In this document: one piece after another, positions 1 to 5,476 of the stretch
Numbering within the stretch: the stretch's first letter is position 1
Layout of the letters: the number at the start of each line of letters is the position of its first letter
Assembly (NCBI GenBank): GCA_024403005.1
Contig: JAKSSQ010000126.1
Span: forward strand, 1-5,476
DNA length: 5,476 nucleotides
Origin: Clostridia bacterium
GTDB lineage: Bacteria; Bacillota; Clostridia; Peptostreptococcales; Anaerovoracaceae
Direction: 5' to 3'
Notes under the pieces: model-generated
Seen by the model: only the letters and a program-made list of their open reading frames with translations
The model's database searches: none
What the model was told of the DNA's origin: nothing
Program-made: the position numbers and the translations under genes

Positions 1-3
1 AAT

Positions 4-1020
4 TTGGCAATAAAAAGACGGCTCAGATACGAAGCCGTTTTTGTGCTGCTTCTGGGAGCTCTGGCCGGCATTACTATTCTTAACATTAACATTGGGTCAG
101 TGCCCATTTCCGTAAGCGAAATCTTTAAAATTATCTTTACAAAAACCGGTGACCCAACGCAGGTCCGCATTATCTGGGGCGTTAGACTGCCCAGAATGAT
201 AATGGCTGCAATACTTGGCGGAGGCCTATCTCTGTCCGGCTTTTTGCTGCAGACCTTCTTCGCAAACCCGAGAGCAGGGCCCTTTGTGCTGGGTATTTCC
301 TCCGGTGCGAAGTTCACCGTTGCAGTAGCCATGATCTACTTTGTAGGAAGATACAACGGCGTGTCTTCTTTAGTGCTGGTTGCAGCTGCTTTTATCGGGT
401 CGCTTATATCCACCGGATTTATCCTTCTGTTTTCCAGAAGGCTGCAAAGCGTTGCAACTCTGCTGGTTGCGGGCATTATGATAGGCTATATCTGCTCCGC
501 AGCGACGGATTTTATCGTGACTTTTGCAGATGAATCGGACATCGTAAACCTTCGCAGCTGGTCTTTAGGCAGCTTTAACGGCATGAGCTGGGACAAGGTT
601 CAGATTGCATCCGTTATCATGTTTATCGCATGCACTCTGGTATTCATGCTTTCCAAGCCCATAAATGCTTACCAGCTGGGCGAAAACTATGCGAGGAGCA
701 TGGGCGTTAACATTAAGGTGTTCCGCATTGCGCTCATACTGCTCTCCAGCGCGCTGTCTGCCTGCGTAACGGCCTTTGCAGGGCCCATTTCCTTCATCGG
801 AATCGCAGTGCCTTACCTTACAAAGCGCCTGCTGAACACATCAAAGCCCGTAATCGTAATACCTGCCTGCTTCCTCGGAGGCGCGGTATTCTGCATGTTC
901 TGCGACCTTATAGCCCGCACGGCTTTTGCCCCCGGCGAGCTTAATATTTCAACGGTTACATCCATTTTCGGCGCACCTATCGTAATTTACATGATGCTCA
1001 AGAGGAGCAAGGGGAAGTAG
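4..1020 (+). CDS. FecCD/BtuC-family ABC transporter permease, probably for corrinoid (or iron-siderophore) import
   Basis: This is the membrane-spanning subunit of a type II ABC importer, two copies of which normally form the channel in the inner membrane. The 338-residue length is typical for the family. It is very hydrophobic, with roughly nine to ten membrane segments (for example about 11-30, 65-85, 94-115, 120-143, 150-172, 198-216, 240-262, 283-303, 315-332). Family hallmarks seen are RLPR at 61-64, the NPRAGPFVLGISSGA stretch at 88-102, WSLGSF at 186-191, LGENYARSMGV at 225-235, AGPISFIGIAVP at 259-270 and PGELNISTVTSIFGAP at 310-325. The ATPase gene follows after one base. The corrinoid substrate is inferred only from the B12 genes downstream; haem or ferric-siderophore import cannot be excluded from this protein alone. 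The start is uncertain: position 4 is a TTG codon, the frame is open to the window edge, and any ribosome binding site would lie upstream. No methionine occurs before residue 66, which is inside the conserved core. Confidence 0.9.
   Translation: MAIKRRLRYEAVFVLLLGALAGITILNINIGSVPISVSEIFKIIFTKTGDPTQVRIIWGVRLPRMIMAAILGGGLSLSGFLLQTFFANPRAGPFVLGISSGAKFTVAVAMIYFVGRYNGVSSLVLVAAAFIGSLISTGFILLFSRRLQSVATLLVAGIMIGYICSAATDFIVTFADESDIVNLRSWSLGSFNGMSWDKVQIASVIMFIACTLVFMLSKPINAYQLGENYARSMGVNIKVFRIALILLSSALSACVTAFAGPISFIGIAVPYLTKRLLNTSKPVIVIPACFLGGAVFCMFCDLIARTAFAPGELNISTVTSIFGAPIVIYMMLKRSKGK
1011..1015 (+). promoter_or_regulatory. Ribosome binding site of the ABC ATPase gene
   Basis: GGGGA lies six bases before the ATG at 1022, inside the last codons of the permease gene. 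It supports that ATG as the start and implies coupled translation of permease and ATPase. Confidence 0.55.
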
Positions 1021-1021
1021 T

Positions 1022-2125
1022 ATGGCGGATTATTTTTTCAGTACTAAAGCCCTAAATGTAGGCTACGACGGCAAGCCCTTAATTAAAGACATCAACCTGG
1101 GCATTAAAAAAGGCGAAATAGTAACCCTTATCGGGCCCAACGGCTCCGGTAAGTCCACGATACTTAAATCCGTAACAAAGCAGCTTAAACTTATTGCAGG
1201 TGTCGTTGAAATCGACGGCGAAGACCTTAACGGAATAACCGCTAAGGAACTGGCTAAGAAGCTTGCGGTAATGCTTACGGAGCGCATGAAGACCGAACTC
1301 ATGACCTGCCGCGACATAGTTGCAACGGGCAGATATCCATACACGGGAAGGCTCGGATTGCTTACTCCGGAAGACGAAGCTATAGTGGACGAAGCCATGG
1401 AAAGCGTTATGGTTACGGAGATTCAGAACAAGGACTTCAACGCGATAAGCGACGGCCAGCGCCAGAGGGTGCTGCTTGCAAGAGCTCTCTGCCAGAAGCC
1501 TCAGATTATCATTCTGGATGAACCAACGTCCTTCCTGGACATCCACCACAAGCTGGGCCTGCTGTCTCTGCTAAGAACAATGGCCAAGGAGAACGACATT
1601 ACGGTTATAATGTCCCTCCACGAAATCGATCTGGCGCAGAAGATTTCCGACAGGGTAATCTGCGTAAAAGGGGATTATATCTATAAATCCGGTACTCCGG
1701 CGGAGGTTTTCAACGACGAAATGGTTAGAAACCTCTACGGAATAGATAAGGGCAGCTACGACTCCTTATTCGGAAGCATAGAGCTGCCGAGACCTGCCGG
1801 AACTCCGGAAGTTCTGGTGCTTTCCAACTGCGGAAAGGGCATACCTGTCTACAGGCAGCTGCAGAAGGAAAACCGGGCCTTCGCCGCTGCGGTAGTCTAC
1901 GAAAACGACATGGACTACGCCGCTGCAAAGCATCTGGCAGCTGAAATAGTAACGGAAAAGCCTTTCTGCGAAATTTCGGACGAAACTTACGAAAAGACCT
2001 GCAGACTTATGGAAAGCTGCAGCGAAATCATAGATGCCGGAGTCGCTGTAGGCCCCGGAAACAGAAGGATGGAAGATCTGCTCGAAAGAGCGAAGGCTTC
2101 CGGAAAGCTGGTGAAGCATGGCTGA
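1022..2125 (+). CDS. FecE/BtuD-family ABC transporter ATP-binding protein with extra C-terminal domain
   Basis: This cytoplasmic ATPase should power the permease encoded just upstream. The nucleotide-binding domain covers about residues 5-245: Walker A GPNGSGKST at 38-46, signature ISDGQ at 142-146 (LSGGQ variant), Walker B IIILDE at 162-167 followed by PTSFLD, and switch histidine H200 in SLHEID. The usual Q-loop glutamine is absent; the equivalent stretch reads AVMLTER (82-88), with T86/E87 there. GRYPYTG at 103-109 is typical of the FecE/BtuD branch. At 367 residues it is about 100 longer than a plain FecE or BtuD (about 250-270), the excess being a separate C-terminal domain listed on its own. 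The ATG is one base after the permease stop, with GGGGA at 1011-1015 as ribosome binding site. The stop overlaps the start of cbiB by 8 nt. ABC ATPase function is certain; the corrinoid substrate rests on context. Confidence 0.92.
   Translation: MADYFFSTKALNVGYDGKPLIKDINLGIKKGEIVTLIGPNGSGKSTILKSVTKQLKLIAGVVEIDGEDLNGITAKELAKKLAVMLTERMKTELMTCRDIVATGRYPYTGRLGLLTPEDEAIVDEAMESVMVTEIQNKDFNAISDGQRQRVLLARALCQKPQIIILDEPTSFLDIHHKLGLLSLLRTMAKENDITVIMSLHEIDLAQKISDRVICVKGDYIYKSGTPAEVFNDEMVRNLYGIDKGSYDSLFGSIELPRPAGTPEVLVLSNCGKGIPVYRQLQKENRAFAAAVVYENDMDYAAAKHLAAEIVTEKPFCEISDETYEKTCRLMESCSEIIDAGVAVGPGNRRMEDLLERAKASGKLVKHG
1772..2122 (+). other. C-terminal accessory domain of the ABC ATPase, function unknown
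   Basis: Residues 251-367 of the ATPase lie beyond the end of the nucleotide-binding fold. They begin at a GSIELPRP linker and then look like an alternating alpha/beta unit: a strand PEVLVLS (262-268), a glycine turn and helix (CGKGIPVYRQLQ, 270-281), a second strand ending in VVYENDMDY (291-299), a further helix and strand, an acidic helix (about 318-334), and a last segment with GVAVGPGNRRMEDLL (340-354). Gly-rich turns after predicted strands suggest a Rossmann-like fold. From memory, similar tails occur on FecE/BtuD-like ATPases of some clostridia and methanogenic archaea, but I know of no assigned function. It has no TOBE-like or CBS-like motif that I recognise. The domain is in frame, and the sequence shows no disruption. 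Confidence 0.7.
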
Positions 2126-3080
2126 ATTCTTTAAGCTCAATATTTACGCCATGCTCTGGGGATTCGTAATCGATCTTATAATAGGTGACCCGGAAGGCTG
2201 GCCCCATCCGGTAATCTACGTAGGAAAATATATATCTTTCGTTGAAAAACGCATAAGAAACAGCTCCAAAAGCTCCGAAGAAACCCGCCGCAAGGCTGTT
2301 TTCCTTGGGATTTCAACGGTTCTGGTAACCATGGCTATTACGGCCGCTCTGCTGCTCGCAGCAGGCCTGCTGGGCAGGGCTGCGCAGTTCATCCTTATGA
2401 GCATAATCTCCTGGACCTGCCTTTCCGCTAAATGCCTTGCAGTTGAAGGAAGAGGCGTTGCCAAAGCCCTTGGAAATTCTCTTGAGGCCGGCAGAAAGCA
2501 GGTTGCGAGAATCGTAGGAAGAGATACTCAGAGCCTTTCGGAAGACGAAATCCTTGCAGCTACCGTGGAAACCGTTGCAGAGAACACCACGGACGGAGTT
2601 ATCGCTCCGATGCTCTACCTTGCTTTAGGCGGCCCGGTCCTCGGAATGGGCTTTAAAGCTGCAAGTACTCTGGACTCCATGGTCGGCTATCTGGACGAAA
2701 AGTTCAGAGATATCGGCTGGTACAGCGCCAAGCAGGACGACGTTCTGAATTACATTCCCGCCAGACTCTGCGGATTTCTCATGAGCATAGGCGCGTTTCT
2801 CGGCGGAATGGATTCCAAAAACGCTTTAAGGATAATGAAGCGCGACCATGCGAATCATCTGAGCCCCAATTGTGCCTGGAGCGAAGCTGCTGCGGCAGGT
2901 GCCATGCACATACAACTTGGCGGCACTCACACTTATTTCGGAAAAGTCATAGAAAAGCCTACAATAGGCGATAAAGACAGAGAAATAAGGACAGAAGACG
3001 TAAATAACACTATAAAACTCATGTATATAAGCGCCGGATTCACGGCCCTTATTGCACTGTTAATCGCGGTAATTTTATGA
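2118..3080 (+). CDS. cbiB: Adenosylcobinamide-phosphate synthase CbiB (CobD in the Pseudomonas naming)
   Basis: This integral membrane enzyme attaches the aminopropanol linker (as its phosphate) to the propionate side chain of adenosylcobyric acid, giving adenosylcobinamide phosphate. The 320-residue length is normal. Family motifs are seen in order: DLIIGDPEGWPHPV at 19-32 with GK at 36-37, ETVAENTTDGVIAP at 151-164, the KAASTLDSMVGYL segment at 180-192, QDDVLNYIPARL at 206-217, RDHANHLSPNCAWSEAA at 242-258, and LGGTHTYFGK then EKPTIGD at 267-285. Hydrophobic segments lie near 10-22, 61-84, 88-105, 158-178, 212-230 and 302-320. The ATG overlaps the end of the ATPase gene by 8 nt; GGAAAG at 2102-2107 is a plausible binding site ten bases upstream. 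A second in-frame ATG (codon 12, 2151) also gives a family-like N-terminus but lacks a visible binding site. Its position directly after an importer is consistent with combined corrinoid salvage and synthesis. Confidence 0.96.
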   Translation: MAEFFKLNIYAMLWGFVIDLIIGDPEGWPHPVIYVGKYISFVEKRIRNSSKSSEETRRKAVFLGISTVLVTMAITAALLLAAGLLGRAAQFILMSIISWTCLSAKCLAVEGRGVAKALGNSLEAGRKQVARIVGRDTQSLSEDEILAATVETVAENTTDGVIAPMLYLALGGPVLGMGFKAASTLDSMVGYLDEKFRDIGWYSAKQDDVLNYIPARLCGFLMSIGAFLGGMDSKNALRIMKRDHANHLSPNCAWSEAAAAGAMHIQLGGTHTYFGKVIEKPTIGDKDREIRTEDVNNTIKLMYISAGFTALIALLIAVIL

Positions 3081-4120
3081 AAAAGCTGAGAGACGGCTTT
3101 ACAACCGGCAGCTGTGCAGCTGCTGCAGCCCTTGCGTGCTGTATATGGATAAGGGACGGAGAATGCCCCGGAGCCGTGGAAATAGTCATCCCGGAAGGCA
3201 GAACCTACAGACCGGAGATTATTCCCCACGAAGACGGAAGCTGCGGCATTATTAAGGACAGCGGCGACGACCCGGACATCACCAACGGCATGGAGGTTAT
3301 AAGTTCCGTAAAGCTGCTGGAAGGCGACGGCCCAGTAAGTTTTAAAGCCGGAGACGGCGTGGGAATCATAACCCAGCAGGGCCTTAAGGTTCCCGTCGGT
3401 GACCCGGCAATCAACCCGGTTCCCAGACAGATGATCGAAGAAGCCGTAAGAAGCGTTTTCGGCGCCAGAGCTGCGGAGGTAACTGTTTCCATACCCGGGG
3501 GCAGGGAAATTGCAGCAAAGACCTTCAATCCGCGCCTTGGAATTAAAGACGGACTTTCCGTCCTCGGAACTACCGGTCTTTTAAGACCCATGAGCCTGGA
3601 AGCATTAAGAGATTCACTCTATGTGGAACTTAAGATGCGAGTTAGCCAGGGCCACGAAGAGCTCATATTCACCTTCGGAAACCAGGGCGAAAAAGCTCTG
3701 TCCGTAACCTATAAGGACATTCCTATGGTTCAGGTTTCCAACGAAATCGGTTTTATGCTGGATTCTGCAAGGGAACTTGGTGTTAAGAAGCTTATCGTAG
3801 GCGGACATCCGGGAAAAATGACGAAAATAGCTGCCGGCATTATGCAGACTCACAGCCATACAGCCGACGGCAGAAGAGAAGGAATAATTACGCAGCTGGC
3901 TCTTATGGGTGCGCCTAAAGAGCTGTGCTGCGAAGTGTATAAGACTGTTACTACTGATAAAGCTGCAGAGCTTATCCACGAAGCCGGATACGACGGCGTC
4001 TGGGATATGGTAGCCGATGCAGCACGCGAATACATGGTATTCCGCGTAAGAGGTGAAATTGAAATTCATGCTGTTGTCGCAGATTTTGCAGGCAATATTA
4101 TGGGGGAAAGCAGAGAATAA
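3077..4120 (+). CDS. cbiD: Cobalt-precorrin-5B (C1)-methyltransferase CbiD
   Basis: CbiD methylates C1 of cobalt-precorrin-5B, using S-adenosylmethionine, in the oxygen-independent route to the corrin ring. It therefore marks the anaerobic pathway. The 347-residue length is typical. Recognisable family blocks are LRDGFTTGSCAAAAALA at 4-20, VEIVIPEG at 34-41, KDSGDDPDITNGMEV at 60-74, GVGIITQQGL and PVGDPAINPVPR at 94-117, FNPRLGIKDGLSVLGTTG at 150-167 with RPMS at 170-173, and GFMLDSARELGVKKLIVGG at 225-243 running into HPGK at 244-247, then AAGIMQTHSHTADGRRE at 252-268. It differs from the SAM methyltransferases that make the rest of the ring, as expected for this family. In the HPGK segment most relatives I recall have Ile or another aliphatic residue where this has P245. 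The start shares an ATGA with the cbiB stop and has no convincing ribosome binding site, so it is probably translated by re-initiation after cbiB. Confidence 0.96.
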   Translation: MKKLRDGFTTGSCAAAAALACCIWIRDGECPGAVEIVIPEGRTYRPEIIPHEDGSCGIIKDSGDDPDITNGMEVISSVKLLEGDGPVSFKAGDGVGIITQQGLKVPVGDPAINPVPRQMIEEAVRSVFGARAAEVTVSIPGGREIAAKTFNPRLGIKDGLSVLGTTGLLRPMSLEALRDSLYVELKMRVSQGHEELIFTFGNQGEKALSVTYKDIPMVQVSNEIGFMLDSARELGVKKLIVGGHPGKMTKIAAGIMQTHSHTADGRREGIITQLALMGAPKELCCEVYKTVTTDKAAELIHEAGYDGVWDMVADAAREYMVFRVRGEIEIHAVVADFAGNIMGESRE

Positions 4121-5176
4121 ATGGGTGCAGTGCACGGAGGAAACGTGTGGCAGGGTGCAGGGCCGGAGCAATGGCTCGACTATTCTGCCAACATAAGGCC
4201 GGAGGGGACGCCTGATTGGGTCACCGAGGCGATGATGAACGCAATGAAGAACGCCAGATACTATCCGGACCTTTCCATGAAAGGCGCCAGAAAAGGCCTG
4301 GCTGAATTCCTGAATATAGACGAAAAATTCGTAGTGCCCACATCCGGCGGAGCATCTGCCATAGATGCAGCCTGCGGATGCGGAGCGAAGAAAGTGGTTC
4401 TGGGCGCGCCCTGTTTCAGCGAATACAGAGCGGCTGCCGAAAAGAGGGGTATACCTGTAGAGGAAGTTTCCCTTATCGCAGAGAACAGAACCATTGCAGA
4501 CCCGTCGGAAAGGCTGGAACCTTACATTACTGAAGGCTGCCTGGTATGGATTTGCAGCCCGATGAACCCGGTCGGCTACTGCTTTAAGTACGAAGAAGTT
4601 AAGAGGCTGCTTAGCCTCGTTGAAAGCAGAAACGCAAAGCTGGCAGTGGACGAAGCCTTTATAGACTTCTGCCCGGACATGAGCGTAAGAAGCCTCATTA
4701 AGAGCCATCCGGCCCTTATGATTACCGGTTCCATGACCAAAATTCTGGGAATTCCGGGAGTAAGACTGGGATATCTTTTAACTCAGGACGCAGAAAGCTT
4801 CATGAAGGACAAGCTGCCCTGGGAACTGAACTGCTTTGCAGAAGCCGTTGCAGAAGAGCTTCCCAAGCACCGAAGCGAGATGGAATTCGATGCCGAGCTC
4901 AGCGACGAGTGCAGAAATGTCTTCGAAACCTGCCTTGCAAGCATGGGTATCGCGTTATATCCAAGCTTTACGAACTTCGTTCTGGCCGATTTCGGCAGGG
5001 ACGTAGACCCGATTATAGAAAGACTGAAAGAAAAGAACATACTTGTCCGCCGATGCATGGATTTCCATGGGGTCAACGATGGAAAACACCTGAGGCTGGC
5101 AGTTAAAGACCACAAGACTAATGCAGTATTTTTAGAGACACTTAAGGAGATTTTAAGATGCGTGGAAAATCGTTAA
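4121..5176 (+). CDS. cobD: Threonine-phosphate decarboxylase, PLP-dependent (CobD/CobC type)
   Basis: This class I/II aminotransferase-fold enzyme is expected to decarboxylate L-threonine O-3-phosphate to (R)-1-amino-2-propanol O-2-phosphate, the linker precursor that CbiB uses. The N-terminal HGGN (5-8) and LDYSANIRPEG (19-29) are characteristic of this branch and separate it from histidinol-phosphate aminotransferases. PLP-site features seen are YYPD at 47-50, N149 in SPMNPVG, D177 in VDEAF, the Schiff-base lysine K207 in GSMTK, R215 in GVRLGY and the carboxylate-type arginine R325 in HLRLAV. The length of 351 matches the family (about 350-365). The glycine loop at 75-79 reads SGGAS, without the Asn and acidic residue I associate with NGAxE-like versions. 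The ATG directly follows the cbiD stop; GGGGGAAAG at 4102-4110 is a reasonable binding site. In Pseudomonas naming this would be CobC. Substrate could be serine phosphate instead in a norcobamide producer; sequence alone does not decide. Confidence 0.92.
   Translation: MGAVHGGNVWQGAGPEQWLDYSANIRPEGTPDWVTEAMMNAMKNARYYPDLSMKGARKGLAEFLNIDEKFVVPTSGGASAIDAACGCGAKKVVLGAPCFSEYRAAAEKRGIPVEEVSLIAENRTIADPSERLEPYITEGCLVWICSPMNPVGYCFKYEEVKRLLSLVESRNAKLAVDEAFIDFCPDMSVRSLIKSHPALMITGSMTKILGIPGVRLGYLLTQDAESFMKDKLPWELNCFAEAVAEELPKHRSEMEFDAELSDECRNVFETCLASMGIALYPSFTNFVLADFGRDVDPIIERLKEKNILVRRCMDFHGVNDGKHLRLAVKDHKTNAVFLETLKEILRCVENR
5145..5150 (+). promoter_or_regulatory. Ribosome binding site that fixes the cobyric acid synthase start
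   Basis: AGGAGA, part of AAGGAGA at 5144-5150, sits seven bases before the ATG at 5158. It favours that ATG over the in-frame ATG at 5176 (codon 7), which has no comparable site at a suitable distance. The site lies inside the last codons of the decarboxylase gene. Confidence 0.75.
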
Positions 5177-5476
5177 TGTTCCAGGGGACAGGCTCCTCTG
5201 TAGGTAAATCCATAATGTGCACAGCCGTTCTTCGTATTTTAAAGCAGGACGGTCTTAAAGTTGCACCTTTCAAGGCTCAGAACATGGCTTTAAATTCCTT
5301 CGCAACCTCCGAAGGTCTTGAAATGGGCAGAGCTCAGGTTACACAGGCAGAAGCTGCAGGAATCGAGCCTTCCGTTAAGATGAACCCGATTCTTCTTAAG
5401 CCGACTGCCGACAGAAGAAGCCAGGTTATCGTAGGCGGCAAGCCCATCGGAACACTTTCTGCTGTGGAATACGAAG
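5158..5476 (+). CDS. cbiP: Cobyric acid synthase CbiP/CobQ, 5' part only (cut by window edge)
   Basis: This glutamine-dependent enzyme amidates four corrin side chains (b, d, e and g) of adenosylcobyrinic acid a,c-diamide, using ATP, to give adenosylcobyric acid, the substrate for CbiB. Only 106 codons of an expected 490-510 are present, with no stop before the window end. The visible part is the ATP-binding, dethiobiotin-synthetase-like domain: modified P-loop GTGSSVGKS at 10-18, APFKAQNMALNS at 36-47, EMGRAQVTQAEAAG at 55-68, and EPSVKMNPILLKPTADRRSQ at 70-89 followed by VIVGG. This order and wording are diagnostic for CbiP/CobQ and distinguish it from CbiA/CobB. The glutaminase domain lies outside the window. 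The gene overlaps the decarboxylase by 19 nt, with a strong ribosome binding site fixing the start. Confidence 0.95.
   Translation, partial: MRGKSLMFQGTGSSVGKSIMCTAVLRILKQDGLKVAPFKAQNMALNSFATSEGLEMGRAQVTQAEAAGIEPSVKMNPILLKPTADRRSQVIVGGKPIGTLSAVEYE

Noticed and set aside
1079..1549. Minus-strand open frames opposite the ATPase domain (also 1063-1398 and 1766-2140).
   Set aside because: They mirror a clearly coding region with Walker A, signature and Walker B motifs, and their translations show no family features.
3108..3130. GC-rich run of repeated CAGCTG/CTGCAG palindromes that could form a hairpin.
   Set aside because: It encodes the conserved Ser-Cys-poly-Ala block at the CbiD N-terminus. 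The repetition follows from alanine codons, and there is no T-run, so it is not a terminator.
3614..4708. A 364-codon open frame on the minus strand spanning the cbiD-cobD junction.
   Set aside because: It lies entirely antisense to two genes with full family motifs, its translation is rich in Cys, His and Phe without any recognisable domain, and it has no operon context. It is best explained by codon bias on the coding strand.
4909..5106. A 65-codon plus-strand frame inside the decarboxylase gene.
   Set aside because: It is out of frame within the conserved C-terminal domain that holds R325. No independent support.
4121..5176. Annotation of the PLP enzyme as histidinol-phosphate aminotransferase (HisC).
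   Set aside because: The fold is shared, but the N-terminal HGGN and SANIRPEG motifs and the B12 neighbourhood point to threonine-phosphate decarboxylase.
5176..5178. ATG at 5176 as an alternative start of cobyric acid synthase.
   Set aside because: It has no well-spaced binding site, whereas ATG 5158 has AGGAGA seven bases upstream and gives the family-typical short basic N-terminus before the P-loop.
1..5476. A cobalamin riboswitch, promoter or terminator within the window.
   Set aside because: There is no non-coding gap longer than one base. Any B12 riboswitch would be expected upstream of the operon, outside this window.

Overview
The window lies wholly inside one tightly packed plus-strand operon for corrinoid (vitamin B12) uptake and anaerobic cobalamin biosynthesis. 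Six genes are visible, and they cover essentially every base. No intergenic space exceeds one base, so there is no room for an internal promoter, riboswitch or terminator in a non-coding gap, and none is seen. The first gene may be open at its 5' end and the last one runs off the 3' edge. No tRNA, rRNA, insertion sequence, CRISPR array or phage feature was found.

Layout: (1) 4-1020, FecCD/BtuC-type ABC permease. (2) 1022-2125, its FecE/BtuD-type ATPase, with an extra C-terminal domain of about 115 residues. (3) 2118-3080, CbiB, adenosylcobinamide-phosphate synthase. (4) 3077-4120, CbiD, the C1 methyltransferase of the oxygen-independent ring pathway. (5) 4121-5176, a PLP-dependent threonine-phosphate decarboxylase of the CobD/CobC type. 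(6) 5158-5476, the first 106 codons of cobyric acid synthase CbiP/CobQ. The junctions are +1 nt, an 8-nt overlap, an ATGA overlap, a direct TAA-ATG abutment and a 19-nt overlap, which suggests strong translational coupling.

How they work together: the permease and ATPase form the membrane core and motor of an importer, probably for cobalamin, cobinamide or another corrinoid. Its binding protein is presumably encoded upstream, outside the window. CbiD acts early, on the cobalt-containing ring intermediate. CbiP amidates the finished ring to cobyric acid. CobD makes the aminopropanol-phosphate linker, and CbiB joins linker to ring. The window therefore combines salvage, one early ring step and the linker-attachment branch.

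Organism: CbiD marks the anaerobic cobalt-early pathway. Protein style (for example the CbiP N-terminus), frequent AGA/AGG arginine codons with middling GC, and the dense operon all suggest an anaerobic Firmicute of the Clostridia/Eubacteriales. This is an inference from recalled family resemblance, not a database match. The window is mostly well-known biology. The least explained element is the C-terminal domain of the ABC ATPase.
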